Shown here: one piece after another, positions 9,395-18,547 of the stretch
How the letters are laid out: each line of letters starts with the position of its first letter
Numbering within the stretch: the stretch's first letter is position 1
Source: Yersinia hibernica
Lineage (GTDB): Bacteria > Pseudomonadota > Gammaproteobacteria > Enterobacterales > Enterobacteriaceae
Direction: 5' to 3'
Length of the DNA: 64,000 nucleotides
NCBI RefSeq assembly: GCF_004124235.1
Contig: NZ_CP032487.1
Coordinates: forward strand, 1,736,001-1,800,000
Position numbers and translations under genes: made by a program
The notes under the pieces: generated by a model
The model's database searches: none
Told to the model about the DNA's origin: nothing
What the model saw: only the letters and a program-made list of their open reading frames with translations

Positions 9395-10972
9395 ATGTGC
9401 TTGGAAGTTTTTTGCGAAGACCGAATCGGTCTTACCAGAGAGTTACTTGATCTCTTGGTGTTACGTGGCATTGATTTACGGGGGATTGAAATTGATCCTA
9501 TTGGCCGTATCTATCTGAATTTCTCGCAACTGGATTTCAGTGTATTTAGTGCATTGATGATGGATATTCGGCGTATTGATGGGGTGACAGATGTTCGCAC
9601 CGTTTCCTTTATGCCGTCGGAGCGCGAACATCGTGCACTAAGGGCGTTGCTTGAATCTATGCCTGAGCCCGTCTTCTCTATTGATTTAAAAGGGAATCTT
9701 GAGCTGGCAAACCCTGCGGCCCGTCAGCTTTTTTCCCTTAATGAGGAGAAAATTCACCACAAAACAGCGGGTAACTTACTGGGGGGATACAATTTTGCGC
9801 GCTGGTTTGATGGCGGGGAGAGCGCTCCTCATACCGAGCGAGTATTGATCAATAATCAGGATTACCTGATGGAGATCACACCGATTCAGCTAGAAGATGA
9901 AAACCAACAAAATCAGACTGTTGGGGCTGTGGTCATGTTGAAATCTACCGCCCGTATGGGGAAACAGCTGCAAATCTTGTCGGTAAATGATGATACCGAA
10001 TTTAAACAAATTGTTGCCACCAGTGTTAAGATGCGCCAAGTGCTTGAACAAGCACGTAAATTAGCGATGTTAGATGCGCCTTTACTGCTGGTTGGTGATA
10101 CCGGAACCGGTAAAGACCTGCTGGCACGAGCTTGTCACTTGCGCAGCCCGCGCGGAAAAATGCCGTTCCTCGGCCTTAATTGTGCATCTCTCCCAGATGA
10201 TGTCGTGGAAAGTGAGCTGTTTGGTTACGCCGCAGGTGCTTACCCGAATGCAGTAGAAGGCAAAAAAGGCTTTTTTGAGCAAGCAAATGGCGGCTCGGTG
10301 CTGCTAGATGAAATTGGCGAGATGTCGCCTCGTATGCAAATCAAGCTGTTGCGCTTTCTCAATGACGGAACTTTCCGCCGGGTTGGGGAAGAGCATGAGG
10401 TGCATGTTGATGTGCGGGTTATTTGTGCCACCCAAAAGAATTTGGTGGAATTAGTGCAACGCGGCGAATTCCGCGAGGATTTATATTACCGCCTCAATGT
10501 GCTGACCATCACTTTGCCGCCATTACGTGAGCGTCAAGCCGATATCATGCCGCTGACGGCACTGTTTGTTGCTCGTTTCTCTGACGAACAAGGGGTGCCT
10601 CGGCCGAAGTTGGCGCCTGAACTGAGTAGTTTCCTAACAAATTATGGTTGGCCGGGTAATGTGCGCCAACTGAAAAATGCGATTTATCGCGCATTGACGC
10701 AATTGGACGGGGCAGAGTTACGGCCGCAGGATATCGTGTTACCGGAATTTGAAGTTGAGGCGGCACTGGGGGATGAAGTCTTGGATGGTTCGCTTGACGA
10801 TATCAGTAAACGTTTCGAACGTTCTGTTTTGACTCGCCTTTATCGCAACTACCCAAGTACGCGTAAACTGGCCAAACGACTGGGTGTTTCTCACACCGCG
10901 ATTGCCAATAAATTGCGTGAATATGGTTTAAGCAGCAAACGCCCCGCCAGTGATGAAAGCGAAGAAGAATAA
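9395..10972 (+). CDS. tyrR: Aromatic amino acid regulator TyrR
   Basis: A 525-residue regulator whose start, MCLEVFCEDRIGLTRELLDL, matches TyrR. Domains in order: ACT (about 1-75), PAS (80-190), an AAA+ domain with Walker A GDTGTGKD (about 205-430), and a C-terminal TyrR-type HTH (STRKLAKRLGVSHTAIANKL). The sigma-54 GAFTGA loop is replaced by AGAYPNA, as in E. coli TyrR, consistent with a sigma-70-type regulator. It represses or activates genes for aromatic biosynthesis and transport, with Tyr, Phe or Trp as cofactors. The ATG at 9395 follows AAGG. Confidence 0.96.
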   Translation: MCLEVFCEDRIGLTRELLDLLVLRGIDLRGIEIDPIGRIYLNFSQLDFSVFSALMMDIRRIDGVTDVRTVSFMPSEREHRALRALLESMPEPVFSIDLKGNLELANPAARQLFSLNEEKIHHKTAGNLLGGYNFARWFDGGESAPHTERVLINNQDYLMEITPIQLEDENQQNQTVGAVVMLKSTARMGKQLQILSVNDDTEFKQIVATSVKMRQVLEQARKLAMLDAPLLLVGDTGTGKDLLARACHLRSPRGKMPFLGLNCASLPDDVVESELFGYAAGAYPNAVEGKKGFFEQANGGSVLLDEIGEMSPRMQIKLLRFLNDGTFRRVGEEHEVHVDVRVICATQKNLVELVQRGEFREDLYYRLNVLTITLPPLRERQADIMPLTALFVARFSDEQGVPRPKLAPELSSFLTNYGWPGNVRQLKNAIYRALTQLDGAELRPQDIVLPEFEVEAALGDEVLDGSLDDISKRFERSVLTRLYRNYPSTRKLAKRLGVSHTAIANKLREYGLSSKRPASDESEEE

Positions 10973-10989
10973 GACGAAAAAAATATAGA

Positions 10990-11029
10990 TTGTCATAAAA
11001 AACGGCTGCACCTAATGGGTCAGCCGTTT
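10990..11029 (-). terminator. Intrinsic terminator of tpx
   Basis: The stem AAACGGCTG/CAGCCGTTT (about 10999-11029) is followed on the minus strand by six T. On the plus strand the tail is GTTTGTATT, so it may also weakly stop tyrR transcription. Confidence 0.8.
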
Positions 11030-11069
11030 GTATTAAAACGTTGCTTTATTGAAACCGGAACTGCGAGTG

Positions 11070-11573
11070 TTATTTCAGTGCTGCCAGTGCGGCATCATAG
11101 TCAGGTTCGGTGGTGATTTCGTTAACCAACTCACTGTAGATAACATTGTCCTGACCATCCAGCACCACGACGGCACGAGCAGTCAAACCAGCTAATGGGC
11201 CTTCAGTAATCGCCACACCATAGGCTTGCTTAAAATCTGCGCCACGCAAAGTTGACAGTGTAGTGACGTTGCTCAGGCCTTCAGCACCACAAAAACGTGA
11301 TTGGGCAAATGGCAGGTCAGAGGAGATACAAAGAACCACGGTGTTCTCAAGTTCGCCAGCCAATTGATTGAATTTGCGTACAGATGCGGCACAAACACCG
11401 GTATCAATACTTGGGAAGATATTCAGGACTTTACGTTTACCTGCAAAGCTGCTCAGAGCAACATCAGATAAATCTTTTGCGACCAAAGTAAAATCTTTAG
11501 CTTTATCGCCCGGTTGCGGGAGTTGGCCTGCAACGGTCACTGGATTGCCTTGGAAATGTACTGTCTGTGTCAT
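11070..11573 (-). CDS. tpx: Thiol peroxidase Tpx
   Basis: A 167-residue atypical 2-Cys peroxiredoxin. The peroxidatic Cys61 lies in [12 protein letters not shown] and the resolving Cys95 in QSRFCGAEG, both at the positions known in E. coli Tpx. It reduces lipid hydroperoxides and H2O2 using thioredoxin. I chose the ATG at 11573 ([14 protein letters not shown]), which follows AAAGGGATC; the open frame extends ten residues further upstream without conservation. The tyrR-tpx-ycjG-mpaA order is conserved in enterobacteria. Confidence 0.96.
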   Translation of the reverse strand: MTQTVHFQGNPVTVAGQLPQPGDKAKDFTLVAKDLSDVALSSFAGKRKVLNIFPSIDTGVCAASVRKFNQLAGELENTVVLCISSDLPFAQSRFCGAEGLSNVTTLSTLRGADFKQAYGVAITEGPLAGLTARAVVVLDGQDNVIYSELVNEITTEPDYDAALAALK

Positions 11574-11726
11574 TATTTGATCCCTTTTACAGATGTGTAA
11601 CACGAAGGTTAGTTTAAGGTAACAATGGCAACTTGGATATGAGAAATTTGCTAAATAATTCAGATTCTACTGACGTTAGGTACTCATGCCTACTGTCAAC
11701 GCCTGAATTTTTCTAAGGAGCGATTA

Positions 11727-12698
11727 ATGAGAACCCTGCGTTGCTACCCAGAGGCCTGGCCTCTACATTCTGCGTTTGTTATTTCTCGCGGAAGCCGTAC
11801 TGAGGCAAAAGTTGTGGTTGTCGAGATTGAAGAGGCAGGGATTCATGCTGTTGGGGAGTGTACCCCCTATCCGCATTATGGTGAAAGTGAATCTTCTGTG
11901 ATGGCGCAGTTGGCATTGGTGGCCAGCGCCATAGAGCAGGGCGCTTCGCGTGAAGCACTACAACAGCTATTACCCGCAGGTGCGGCGCGCAATGCGGTGG
12001 ATTGTGCTCTGTGGCAGTTGGCATGTTTGCAGCATCAGCAAAGTTTATGGCAACTGACTCAGACGACGCCAGTGGCTAATATTTCCATGGCTCAGACGGT
12101 CAGTATTGGGACGCCAGAGGCGATGGCGCACAGTGCAAGTGCCTTGGCGCACCTCGGTGCCAACTTACTGAAAATAAAACTCGATGACCATTTTATCGCC
12201 GAGCGCTTGGTGGCTGTCCGTAGCGCGGCACCGGCAGTGACATTGATTGTCGATGCCAATGAGTCCTGGCAACCTGAGGGGCTGGCTGCTCGTTGCCAGT
12301 TGCTGGCAGATTTAGGGGTGGCGATGCTAGAGCAGCCGCTGCCTGCGGGGCAGGATGATGCATTGCAGAATTTTATTCACCCATTGCCTATTTGTGCCGA
12401 TGAAAGTTGCCATACTCGCGCGGATTTGGCGGGCTTGGTTGGCCGCTATGATATGGTCAACATTAAACTGGATAAAAGCGGGGGGCTAACCGAAGCATTG
12501 CTGTTGGCCGAACAGGCAAAATCGCTCGGATTTGCCATTATGCTCGGCTGTATGCTGTGTACATCGCGCGCGATACGTGCTGCATTACCACTGGCCTCTA
12601 GTGCTCGTTTTGTTGATTTGGATGGCCCGACGTGGCTGCAACACGATGTTGATAACGGGCTGCATTTCTCAGCCGGTGCTATTGATTTATCGGCTTAA
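11727..12698 (+). CDS. ycjG: L-Ala-D/L-Glu epimerase YcjG
   Basis: A 323-residue enolase-superfamily enzyme of the muconate-lactonizing subgroup. The first catalytic lysine is seen in NLLKIKLDDH and the metal ligands in IVDANESW, MLEQPLP and CADES; a second lysine is in NIKLDKSGG. It epimerises L-Ala-D-Glu, released from murein peptides, to L-Ala-L-Glu for catabolism. It starts after TAAGGAGCG and overlaps the convergent mpaA by 4 bases, which joins two steps of murein recycling. Confidence 0.94.
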   Translation: MRTLRCYPEAWPLHSAFVISRGSRTEAKVVVVEIEEAGIHAVGECTPYPHYGESESSVMAQLALVASAIEQGASREALQQLLPAGAARNAVDCALWQLACLQHQQSLWQLTQTTPVANISMAQTVSIGTPEAMAHSASALAHLGANLLKIKLDDHFIAERLVAVRSAAPAVTLIVDANESWQPEGLAARCQLLADLGVAMLEQPLPAGQDDALQNFIHPLPICADESCHTRADLAGLVGRYDMVNIKLDKSGGLTEALLLAEQAKSLGFAIMLGCMLCTSRAIRAALPLASSARFVDLDGPTWLQHDVDNGLHFSAGAIDLSA

Positions 12699-13405
12699 TC
12701 TGCCAAGGTCAATAAATCAATCATGGCAGCCAGATAACATTCACTGGCGGCATCGGCGGATATGGGCGGTAACTCCGCAGTAATGCAGGGTAAGTTGATA
12801 TCCGCACACCAACTGCCGAAAGATCCCGGTGTGGTGTAACCGACACTGGTGGTTAGCGGCAGTGCAAAATTTGCGGCCAGCCGCTCGCCCAGTGCCGAAC
12901 TGCCTGGGTCTTCGATGCAGGCTAAGGGCTCGTGCAAGGAAACCACCCAATGCGGGGACAGCTGTGTCATCAATATACACAAAGCCTGGGTTTCGGGTTC
13001 AGATCCAGCATATTCTCCGGTGGACAGCACGACATCTCGCGCCTGCGCGGCACTATTCCAGCGATACACTGTTTCACCGGCTTGCCAATTTTTCGCCGGG
13101 AAATTGCGATTAAGATCGACCCCATTGGCATTCGCCCGTAGCCCCAGTTGGCAGCCATCGGGGTTTACCGCCAATATCACATGGTGACGCTGCTGCTCTG
13201 GCGTGATAGTGCGCAGTGCGCAGGAGAGGGCAACAATGGCAGCGCTTTCATCACCATGAGTTCCGGCGATAATCAGCCCAGTGCGGGGCGAGGGATTGGC
13301 CGCTGGGAAATACAGCAGTGGCGCGCCCAAGAGGGAGGTTCCGTATTGTTGCCCTAACGTGAGCAGATTTCCCCGTGCGCAGCGGGGACGATATTGGCTC
13401 ATCAT
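12695..13405 (-). CDS. mpaA: Murein peptide amidase A (MpaA)
   Basis: A 236-residue M14-type zinc carboxypeptidase. The zinc-binding motif AGTHGDES near residue 50, the RNFP substrate motif (NGVDLNRNFPAKNW), and later VSLHEPLACIEDP and ITAELPP with the catalytic Glu are all visible. It cleaves the gamma-D-Glu-diaminopimelate bond of murein tripeptide, producing the L-Ala-D-Glu used by YcjG. Two adjacent ATGs (13405, 13402) follow a weak AGAG. The open frame continues upstream to 13474, but that extension has no counterpart in E. coli MpaA. Confidence 0.93.
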   Translation of the reverse strand: MMSQYRPRCARGNLLTLGQQYGTSLLGAPLLYFPAANPSPRTGLIIAGTHGDESAAIVALSCALRTITPEQQRHHVILAVNPDGCQLGLRANANGVDLNRNFPAKNWQAGETVYRWNSAAQARDVVLSTGEYAGSEPETQALCILMTQLSPHWVVSLHEPLACIEDPGSSALGERLAANFALPLTTSVGYTTPGSFGSWCADINLPCITAELPPISADAASECYLAAMIDLLTLAD

Positions 13406-13688
13406 ATTCTCTGTTATTCCGGATAGGTACGTATTGCATTCACCATAGCATTTAATATTATTACTTTGAATCAATAAGATAAGTTATTTTTCAATCAGTA
13501 ACCGGGCCATTTAATCAAAGGTGAACATGGCATTCGGTTGCAGATTGCTGTGCTGCACTTTCCAGATTAGCGCGTGCAGTATTTTTATTTTACCGTCGTC
13601 ATGATGGCCTTTGATCTGCTAGTTTATGTTTATTCAAGTTTGTTACTACTTTCGCTGCAATGGAACGACAACGAAAAGGTTATTAATT

Positions 13689-15305
13689 ATGCGCTATTTC
13701 CGTTATGCATTGTGTGCCGCATTAGTTGGCACAGCGCTGGGCGCGGCAAATGCTGCTGATGTCCCTGCGGGCACCGTATTGGCTGAAAAACAAGAACTGG
13801 TCCGTCATATTAAAGATGAGCCGGCCTCACTGGACCCGATGAAAGCCGTTGGGTTAATTGAAGCCCAGGTTGCTCGGGATTTGTTTGAAGGGCTGGTTAA
13901 TCAGGATGCCCATGGCCAGATAATTCCGGGGGTTGCAACCAATTGGAAAACGACAGATAACCAAACCTATATTTTTACGTTGCGCAAAGATGCTAAATGG
14001 TCGAATGGTGATCCGGTCACGGCAAAAGATTTTGTATATAGCTGGCGGCGCTTGGTTGACCCTAAAAGTTTATCGCCTTTTGCCTGGTTTGCAGAACTGG
14101 CTGGAATGGAAAACGCGCAACAAATTATCGCCGGAAAAATGCCGCCTGAGACGCTAGGGGTTAGCGCTGTCGATAATTACACCCTCAAAGTTAAACTCAG
14201 CAAGCCAGTACCTTATTTCCCCAGCCTGACAGCCAATTTTAGTTTATTCCCAGTGCCAGCAAGTGTCATTGAAAAATATGGGAGTGACTGGACTAAAGTT
14301 GGCAATTTGGTGGGCAATGGCGCATTTAAATTACAAGATAGAGTCGTGAATGAGAAATTAGTCTTGGTCCCAAATGACTATTATTGGAACCATGCTCATA
14401 CTGTTCTCACGAAAGTGACTTTTATCCCCATCAATCAGGAAGCCAATGCCACTAAACGCTATCAAGCGGGGGATATTGATATTACAGAGTCATTCCCCAA
14501 AAATTTATATCAAAAATTATTAAAAGATATTCCTGATCAAGTTTATACCCCAGACCAGCTAGGAACTTATTATTACGCCTTTAATACGCAGCGTGCGCCA
14601 ACAAATGATGTGCGGGTGCGCAAAGCATTATCCTATGCCATAGACCGCAAGATTATCGCGGAAAAAGTATTGGGAACAGGTGAAAAACCAGCCTATCACT
14701 TTACTCCTGATGTGACTGCTGGCTATCATCCGGTGGCGAATTTATTACAACAGCAAGATCAAGAAGAACTGAATGCCCAAGCCAAGGCGCTGTTGCATGC
14801 CGCCGGTTATGGCCCGGATAAACCACTGAAATTATCATTACTGTATAACACATCGGATAATAATCAGAAGTTAGCCATTGCCATTGCTTCAATGTGGAAG
14901 AAGACATTAGGTGTGGATGTTCAAATGATTAACCAAGAGTGGAAAACCTATATTGATAGCCGTAATACCGGTAACTTTGATGTAGTTCGTGCATCATGGG
15001 TTGGCGATTACAATGAGCCCTCTACATTCTTGTCATTACTGACTTCCGCCCACAGTGGCAATATCGCGAAGTTTGCGAGTGCAGATTATGACCGTTTATT
15101 GAGTGAAGCCGGTAAACAGACTAACCCCAAAGCGCTGAGTGATGATTACAATAAAGCTGAGCAGATTATTGCCGAGCAAGTGCCGATAGCACCTATATAT
15201 CAATTTACCAATGGGCGCTTAATTAAACCTTGGGTGAAAGGTTATCCGATCACAAACCCTGAGGATGTGGCATACAGTCAAATGATTTATATTATCAAAC
15301 ATTAA
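13689..15305 (+). CDS. mppA: Murein tripeptide-binding protein MppA
   Basis: A 538-residue periplasmic SBP_bac_5 protein with a signal peptide (MRYFRYALCAALVGTALGA, cleavage after ANA near residue 23). The mature start VPAGTVLAEKQELVRHIKDE and the end AYSQMIYIIKH closely match MppA rather than OppA. It binds L-Ala-D-Glu-mDap and delivers it to the OppBCDF permease. Position next to mpaA agrees with E. coli. I chose the ATG at 13689 because it begins the signal peptide; the upstream open frame is unconserved. Confidence 0.95.
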   Translation: MRYFRYALCAALVGTALGAANAADVPAGTVLAEKQELVRHIKDEPASLDPMKAVGLIEAQVARDLFEGLVNQDAHGQIIPGVATNWKTTDNQTYIFTLRKDAKWSNGDPVTAKDFVYSWRRLVDPKSLSPFAWFAELAGMENAQQIIAGKMPPETLGVSAVDNYTLKVKLSKPVPYFPSLTANFSLFPVPASVIEKYGSDWTKVGNLVGNGAFKLQDRVVNEKLVLVPNDYYWNHAHTVLTKVTFIPINQEANATKRYQAGDIDITESFPKNLYQKLLKDIPDQVYTPDQLGTYYYAFNTQRAPTNDVRVRKALSYAIDRKIIAEKVLGTGEKPAYHFTPDVTAGYHPVANLLQQQDQEELNAQAKALLHAAGYGPDKPLKLSLLYNTSDNNQKLAIAIASMWKKTLGVDVQMINQEWKTYIDSRNTGNFDVVRASWVGDYNEPSTFLSLLTSAHSGNIAKFASADYDRLLSEAGKQTNPKALSDDYNKAEQIIAEQVPIAPIYQFTNGRLIKPWVKGYPITNPEDVAYSQMIYIIKH

Positions 15306-15341
15306 TGACTGTTACTTGAGAGTTAATTTGGATGGGAAATA

Positions 15342-15373
15342 TAATCCGCCAGCATCAGTGGCGGGTTATTTTT
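15342..15373 (+). terminator. Terminator of mppA
   Basis: The stem TAATCCGCC/GGCGGGTTA (one G-T pair) with a 7-base loop is followed by ATTTTTATG. It lies 37 bases after the mppA stop. Confidence 0.75.
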
Positions 15374-15399
15374 ATGATGATAATATATAAACTCAGTGG

Positions 15400-15741
15400 C
15401 TATTTATGACCGCGGCGTTTAGGAACAATTGCTGATATAGATATCATTAACCCAGTCAATGATGCGACTATTAGTGGGAATATAAAAGCATCTGATGTTC
15501 TTAGTGGATTGTTGATATCTAAAATCATCACAAAAAAGAATATACTTGTGGCAAATGTTGATGATGAATATAACTCATTAAGCTTGTATTGTAGGTTTTC
15601 CAATGAAAATGGCGGTGTTTTTTTGGAAATACAATCCCATGCTATATGCACCAACATGTAAGAAACACAGATAATGCAGTAAAATTTCGTTAATTCATCA
15701 GTCGTCTGTGGTGAGTACCAGTGGGGAGATAGTGACTGCAA
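15400..15741 (-). CDS. Hypothetical small membrane protein, about 113 aa
   Basis: I do not recognise this protein. It has about 113 residues with three likely membrane helices (near 19-36, 62-78 and 84-106) and a basic C-terminus (VPKRRGHK). The start is a TTG at 15741, six bases after the stop of the upstream small gene, with only a weak GAG ribosome site. Translation is therefore probably coupled to that gene. The sequence is visibly more AT-rich than mppA and zntB on either side, which suggests an acquired cassette. It could be an immunity or accessory protein of the upstream peptide, but nothing proves that. Confidence 0.55.
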   Translation of the reverse strand: MQSLSPHWYSPQTTDELTKFYCIICVSYMLVHIAWDCISKKTPPFSLENLQYKLNELYSSSTFATSIFFFVMILDINNPLRTSDAFIFPLIVASLTGLMISISAIVPKRRGHK

Positions 15742-15747
15742 TTTAGC

Positions 15748-15930
15748 TCACCAAACTTTGCTGAGATAAATACCGGCAATTAATACGCTCCCAATTGCAG
15801 AAAATGTAAATGCCAGCGATGTTGTCACCGTCAATGCGGGAACTAAAAACGACAAGCCACCGGTAAATGCAAATCCTGCGCCTGCGCCACCAATCAGAGC
15901 TTTCATTAACGTCATGAGGTTGGTTTTCAT
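15748..15930 (-). CDS. Hypothetical 60-residue hydrophobic peptide
   Basis: I do not recognise this product. It has 60 residues starting MKTNLMTLMKALIGGAGAGF, with a glycine-rich hydrophobic segment, a second hydrophobic segment and the end YLSKVW. The ATG at 15930 has a good AAGGGA ribosome site. The longer upstream frame to 16086 lacks any. A short, Gly/Ala-rich double-helix hairpin resembles holin-like or pore-forming peptides in general character only. It probably forms an operon with the next gene. Confidence 0.55.
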   Translation of the reverse strand: MKTNLMTLMKALIGGAGAGFAFTGGLSFLVPALTVTTSLAFTFSAIGSVLIAGIYLSKVW

Positions 15931-16170
15931 AATCAATATCCCTTGAATATATAATGTTGATAACTCGCAAAAATTGTACCCCAAAGCTTTAATGCACCTT
16001 GTGCTTTTATCATTATTTATCCTTAACTCCACGGCTAAAGTTATAAGCCTTACTGTTCTAAAGCTTGCAGTGAATGTATCTGGCATGACTCTTTCTCACC
16101 TTTAAAGATTGAGTGGTGGGCGCTACACTAAGCTAATTGCATAATAAATAATAAAATAGAGGATGTTGCC

Positions 16171-17154
16171 GTGGATCTCGTTGAAGGAAAAGCACTCCAA
16201 GTCTCTGATGCCGTTTATGCTTATCAACTTGATGGCAAAGGGGGGGTAACAGCAATCAGTGCCGATACCATCGCAACTGCGGAGCAACCTTGCTGGCTGC
16301 ATCTGGATTACACTCACCCGGAAAGTGCCGCCTGGATACAGAATACCTCATTGCTGCCCGAGGCTGTTCGGGATGGCCTTGCAGGGGAAAGTGTGCGCCC
16401 GAAAGTGAGCCGCTTGGGTGAAGGCACGATGATAACGCTGCGAGGTATCAATTTTAATAATGATTCCCGCCCTGACCAGCTAGTTACCATCCGGGTTTAT
16501 ATGACGGATAAGCTCATTATCTCAACCCGACACCGCAAAGTGTATTCTATCGATGCGGTATTGAACGATTTACAAACTGGCACGGGCCCAACTAACAGCG
16601 GCAGTTGGCTGGTGGAGATAGTTGATGGTTTGACTGACCATACCAATGAATTTATTGAAGATCTGCATGATAAAATTATCGATCTTGAAGATGATTTACT
16701 GGAGCAGAAAATTCCACAACGTGGCCAGATGGCATTGCTGCGTAAACAGTTGATTGTGTTGCGGCGATATATGGCCCCACAGCGGGATGTTTTCTCGCGT
16801 CTGGCCAGTGAGCGCCTGCCGTGGATGAATGATGATGACCGGCGTCGTATGCAGGAAATCTCTGAGCGTCTGGGGCGTGGCTTAGAGGATTTAGACGCCA
16901 GTATTGCTCGCACCGCGGTGCTGTCTGATGAGATTAGCTCGCTAATGGCTGATGCCATGAACCGGCGCACCTATACTATGTCACTGTTGGCGATGGTGTT
17001 TTTACCCACTACTTTTTTGACCGGCCTATTTGGTGTTAACCTCGGTGGGATTCCTGGGAATACCTATTCTTTTGGTTTTACAGCATTTTGTTTAATGTTA
17101 GTGGTGTTGATATTAGCGGTTGCGTGGTGGTTAAAACACAGTAAATGGCTGTAG
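16171..17154 (+). CDS. zntB: Zinc transporter ZntB
   Basis: A 327-residue CorA-family (2-TM-GxN) transporter. A large cytoplasmic N-terminal domain is followed by two C-terminal membrane helices, with the signature GVN in [11 protein letters not shown] and a basic tail (LKHSKWL). ZntB moves zinc with protons across the inner membrane. The start is a GTG at 16171 in ATGTTGCCGTGGATC. In E. coli it also lies directly upstream of fnrS. Confidence 0.95.
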   Translation: MDLVEGKALQVSDAVYAYQLDGKGGVTAISADTIATAEQPCWLHLDYTHPESAAWIQNTSLLPEAVRDGLAGESVRPKVSRLGEGTMITLRGINFNNDSRPDQLVTIRVYMTDKLIISTRHRKVYSIDAVLNDLQTGTGPTNSGSWLVEIVDGLTDHTNEFIEDLHDKIIDLEDDLLEQKIPQRGQMALLRKQLIVLRRYMAPQRDVFSRLASERLPWMNDDDRRRMQEISERLGRGLEDLDASIARTAVLSDEISSLMADAMNRRTYTMSLLAMVFLPTTFLTGLFGVNLGGIPGNTYSFGFTAFCLMLVVLILAVAWWLKHSKWL

Positions 17155-17212
17155 TGAGTGGCCGCCCACTGAGTAAAAGAGTGTGCCAGATATTGGGCTA
17201 ATCACTGCAAAA

Positions 17213-17254
17213 TTGAGCGATATCAAGAATTGATGGTGATGACTCAGGCATTAT
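17213..17254 (+). promoter_or_regulatory. FNR-dependent promoter of fnrS
   Basis: An FNR box TTGAGCGATATCAA (17213-17226) has one mismatch to TTGAT-N4-ATCAA. It is centred 41.5 bases before the predicted start at 17261, the class II activation position. The -10 is CATTAT (17249-17254). The geometry is seen directly; oxygen control is inferred from E. coli FnrS. Confidence 0.85.
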
Positions 17255-17260
17255 CACTTT

Positions 17261-17385
17261 GCAGGTGAATGCAACGTCAAGCGATGGGCGTTGCGCTCCA
17301 TATTTGTAATACTTTTATTTTGAATTACTGCATAGCACATAATTGTTACGATGCCGATGTTATCTCAACATCGGCATTTTTTTTT
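17261..17385 (+). ncRNA. fnrS: Anaerobic small RNA FnrS
   Basis: The first ~44 bases from GCAGGTGAATGCAACGTCAA onward, through GCGTTGCGCTCCATAT, are identical to E. coli FnrS and include both known seed regions. GAATTACTGCATAGCACA is conserved further along. The end is an intrinsic terminator with an 11-base stem ATGCCGATGTT/AACATCGGCAT (17351-17377) and a run of T. FnrS is an Hfq-dependent RNA made anaerobically under FNR that represses aerobic metabolic mRNAs. The location after zntB is as in E. coli; the mid-part and terminator stem have diverged. Confidence 0.95.
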
Positions 17386-17470
17386 GGATTTTTTGAGTGA
17401 AAACGCCGGATAGGGCACCACGGAATATCGCCTCTAAACCCTGATGGTAAGAGGCGACACTGGGCGTGGT

Positions 17471-18412
17471 TTATTTGATTTCCAGCACATCAAGGCGAAC
17501 CAGCGCTGGCTTTTCAAGGTCTTCATCATCTTCTGGTTGCCAGCCAACAGGTTGCAGTGGCAGTTCTTCACGATCAAAAGCCAAGTCTCCCCCGTCCACA
17601 ATTTCACTGTTATGAGTGATACTTTTGAAATCAAATAACCTGTGGTCATTTAAATGTGACGGCACCACATTTTGCATGGCGCTAAACATGGTTTCGATTC
17701 GCCCCGGATACTGTTTATCCCAATCGCGCAGCATATCTTTAATCACCTGCCGCTGCAGATTGGGCTGTGAACCGCATAAGTTACAAGGAATGATGGGGTA
17801 CTCTCTGGCAACAGCGAAACGTTCAATGTCTTTTTCACGACAGTAAGCCAGTGGGCGGATAACCACATGTTTGCCATCATCGCTCATCAATTTTGGCGGC
17901 ATACCTTTCAGTTTCCCACCATAGAACATATTGAGGAACAGGGTTTGCAAAATATCATCACGGTGGTGACCGAGCGCAATTTTGGTCGCCCCTAACTCTG
18001 TTGCGGTGCGGTATAAAATCCCCCGGCGCAGGCGTGAGCAAAGTGAGCAGGTGGTTTTCCCCTCGGGAATAATATCTTTGACAATCCCATAGGTATTTTC
18101 TTCAACAATCTGGTATTCAACACCTTGTTTCTCTAGATAAGCCGGCAGGATATCCTCGGGGAAGCCAGGCTGTTTTTGATCCAGATTAACCGCAATAAGG
18201 GTAAAATTAATCGGCGCACTTTTTTGCAGGTTTTGCAAAATATCCAACATGGTATAGCTGTCTTTGCCGCCTGAGAGGCAGACCATCACGCGGTCACCTT
18301 CTTCAATCATATTAAAATCAGCAATCGCCTGACCCACATTGCGGCGCAGGCGTTTCTGTAATTTGTTCAAATTGTATTGTTCTTTTTGGTTAACCACTTG
18401 TTTCTCTTGCAT
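17471..18412 (-). CDS. ttcA: tRNA 2-thiocytidine(32) synthetase TtcA
   Basis: A 313-residue PP-loop ATPase with the P-loop [12 protein letters not shown] near residue 40 and two CxxC motifs ([16 protein letters not shown]) that bind the iron-sulfur cluster. It thiolates C32 of certain tRNAs in the cytoplasm. I chose the ATG at 18412 ([19 protein letters not shown]) by alignment to known TtcA. Upstream in-frame starts at 18427 and 18478 are possible but poorly supported. In E. coli this gene is the integration site of the Rac prophage, and here too the DNA beyond its 5' end is accessory. Confidence 0.95.
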   Translation of the reverse strand: MQEKQVVNQKEQYNLNKLQKRLRRNVGQAIADFNMIEEGDRVMVCLSGGKDSYTMLDILQNLQKSAPINFTLIAVNLDQKQPGFPEDILPAYLEKQGVEYQIVEENTYGIVKDIIPEGKTTCSLCSRLRRGILYRTATELGATKIALGHHRDDILQTLFLNMFYGGKLKGMPPKLMSDDGKHVVIRPLAYCREKDIERFAVAREYPIIPCNLCGSQPNLQRQVIKDMLRDWDKQYPGRIETMFSAMQNVVPSHLNDHRLFDFKSITHNSEIVDGGDLAFDREELPLQPVGWQPEDDEDLEKPALVRLDVLEIK

Positions 18413-18547
18413 TTCTTCGTGACTCATATTCAATTGGGGGCATGACGGAGCTATGTTGCTATCGAGCAAGTTTATCATTCAATAAGCGTATATATTAGTG
18501 TTTTAATCTATGAATTAGCCTTTTTTAATGCCGGTCAAGATAATGGC

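Noticed and set aside
15931..16086. N-terminal extension of the 60-residue peptide
   Set aside because: The upstream frame lacks a ribosome site while the ATG at 15930 has a good one.
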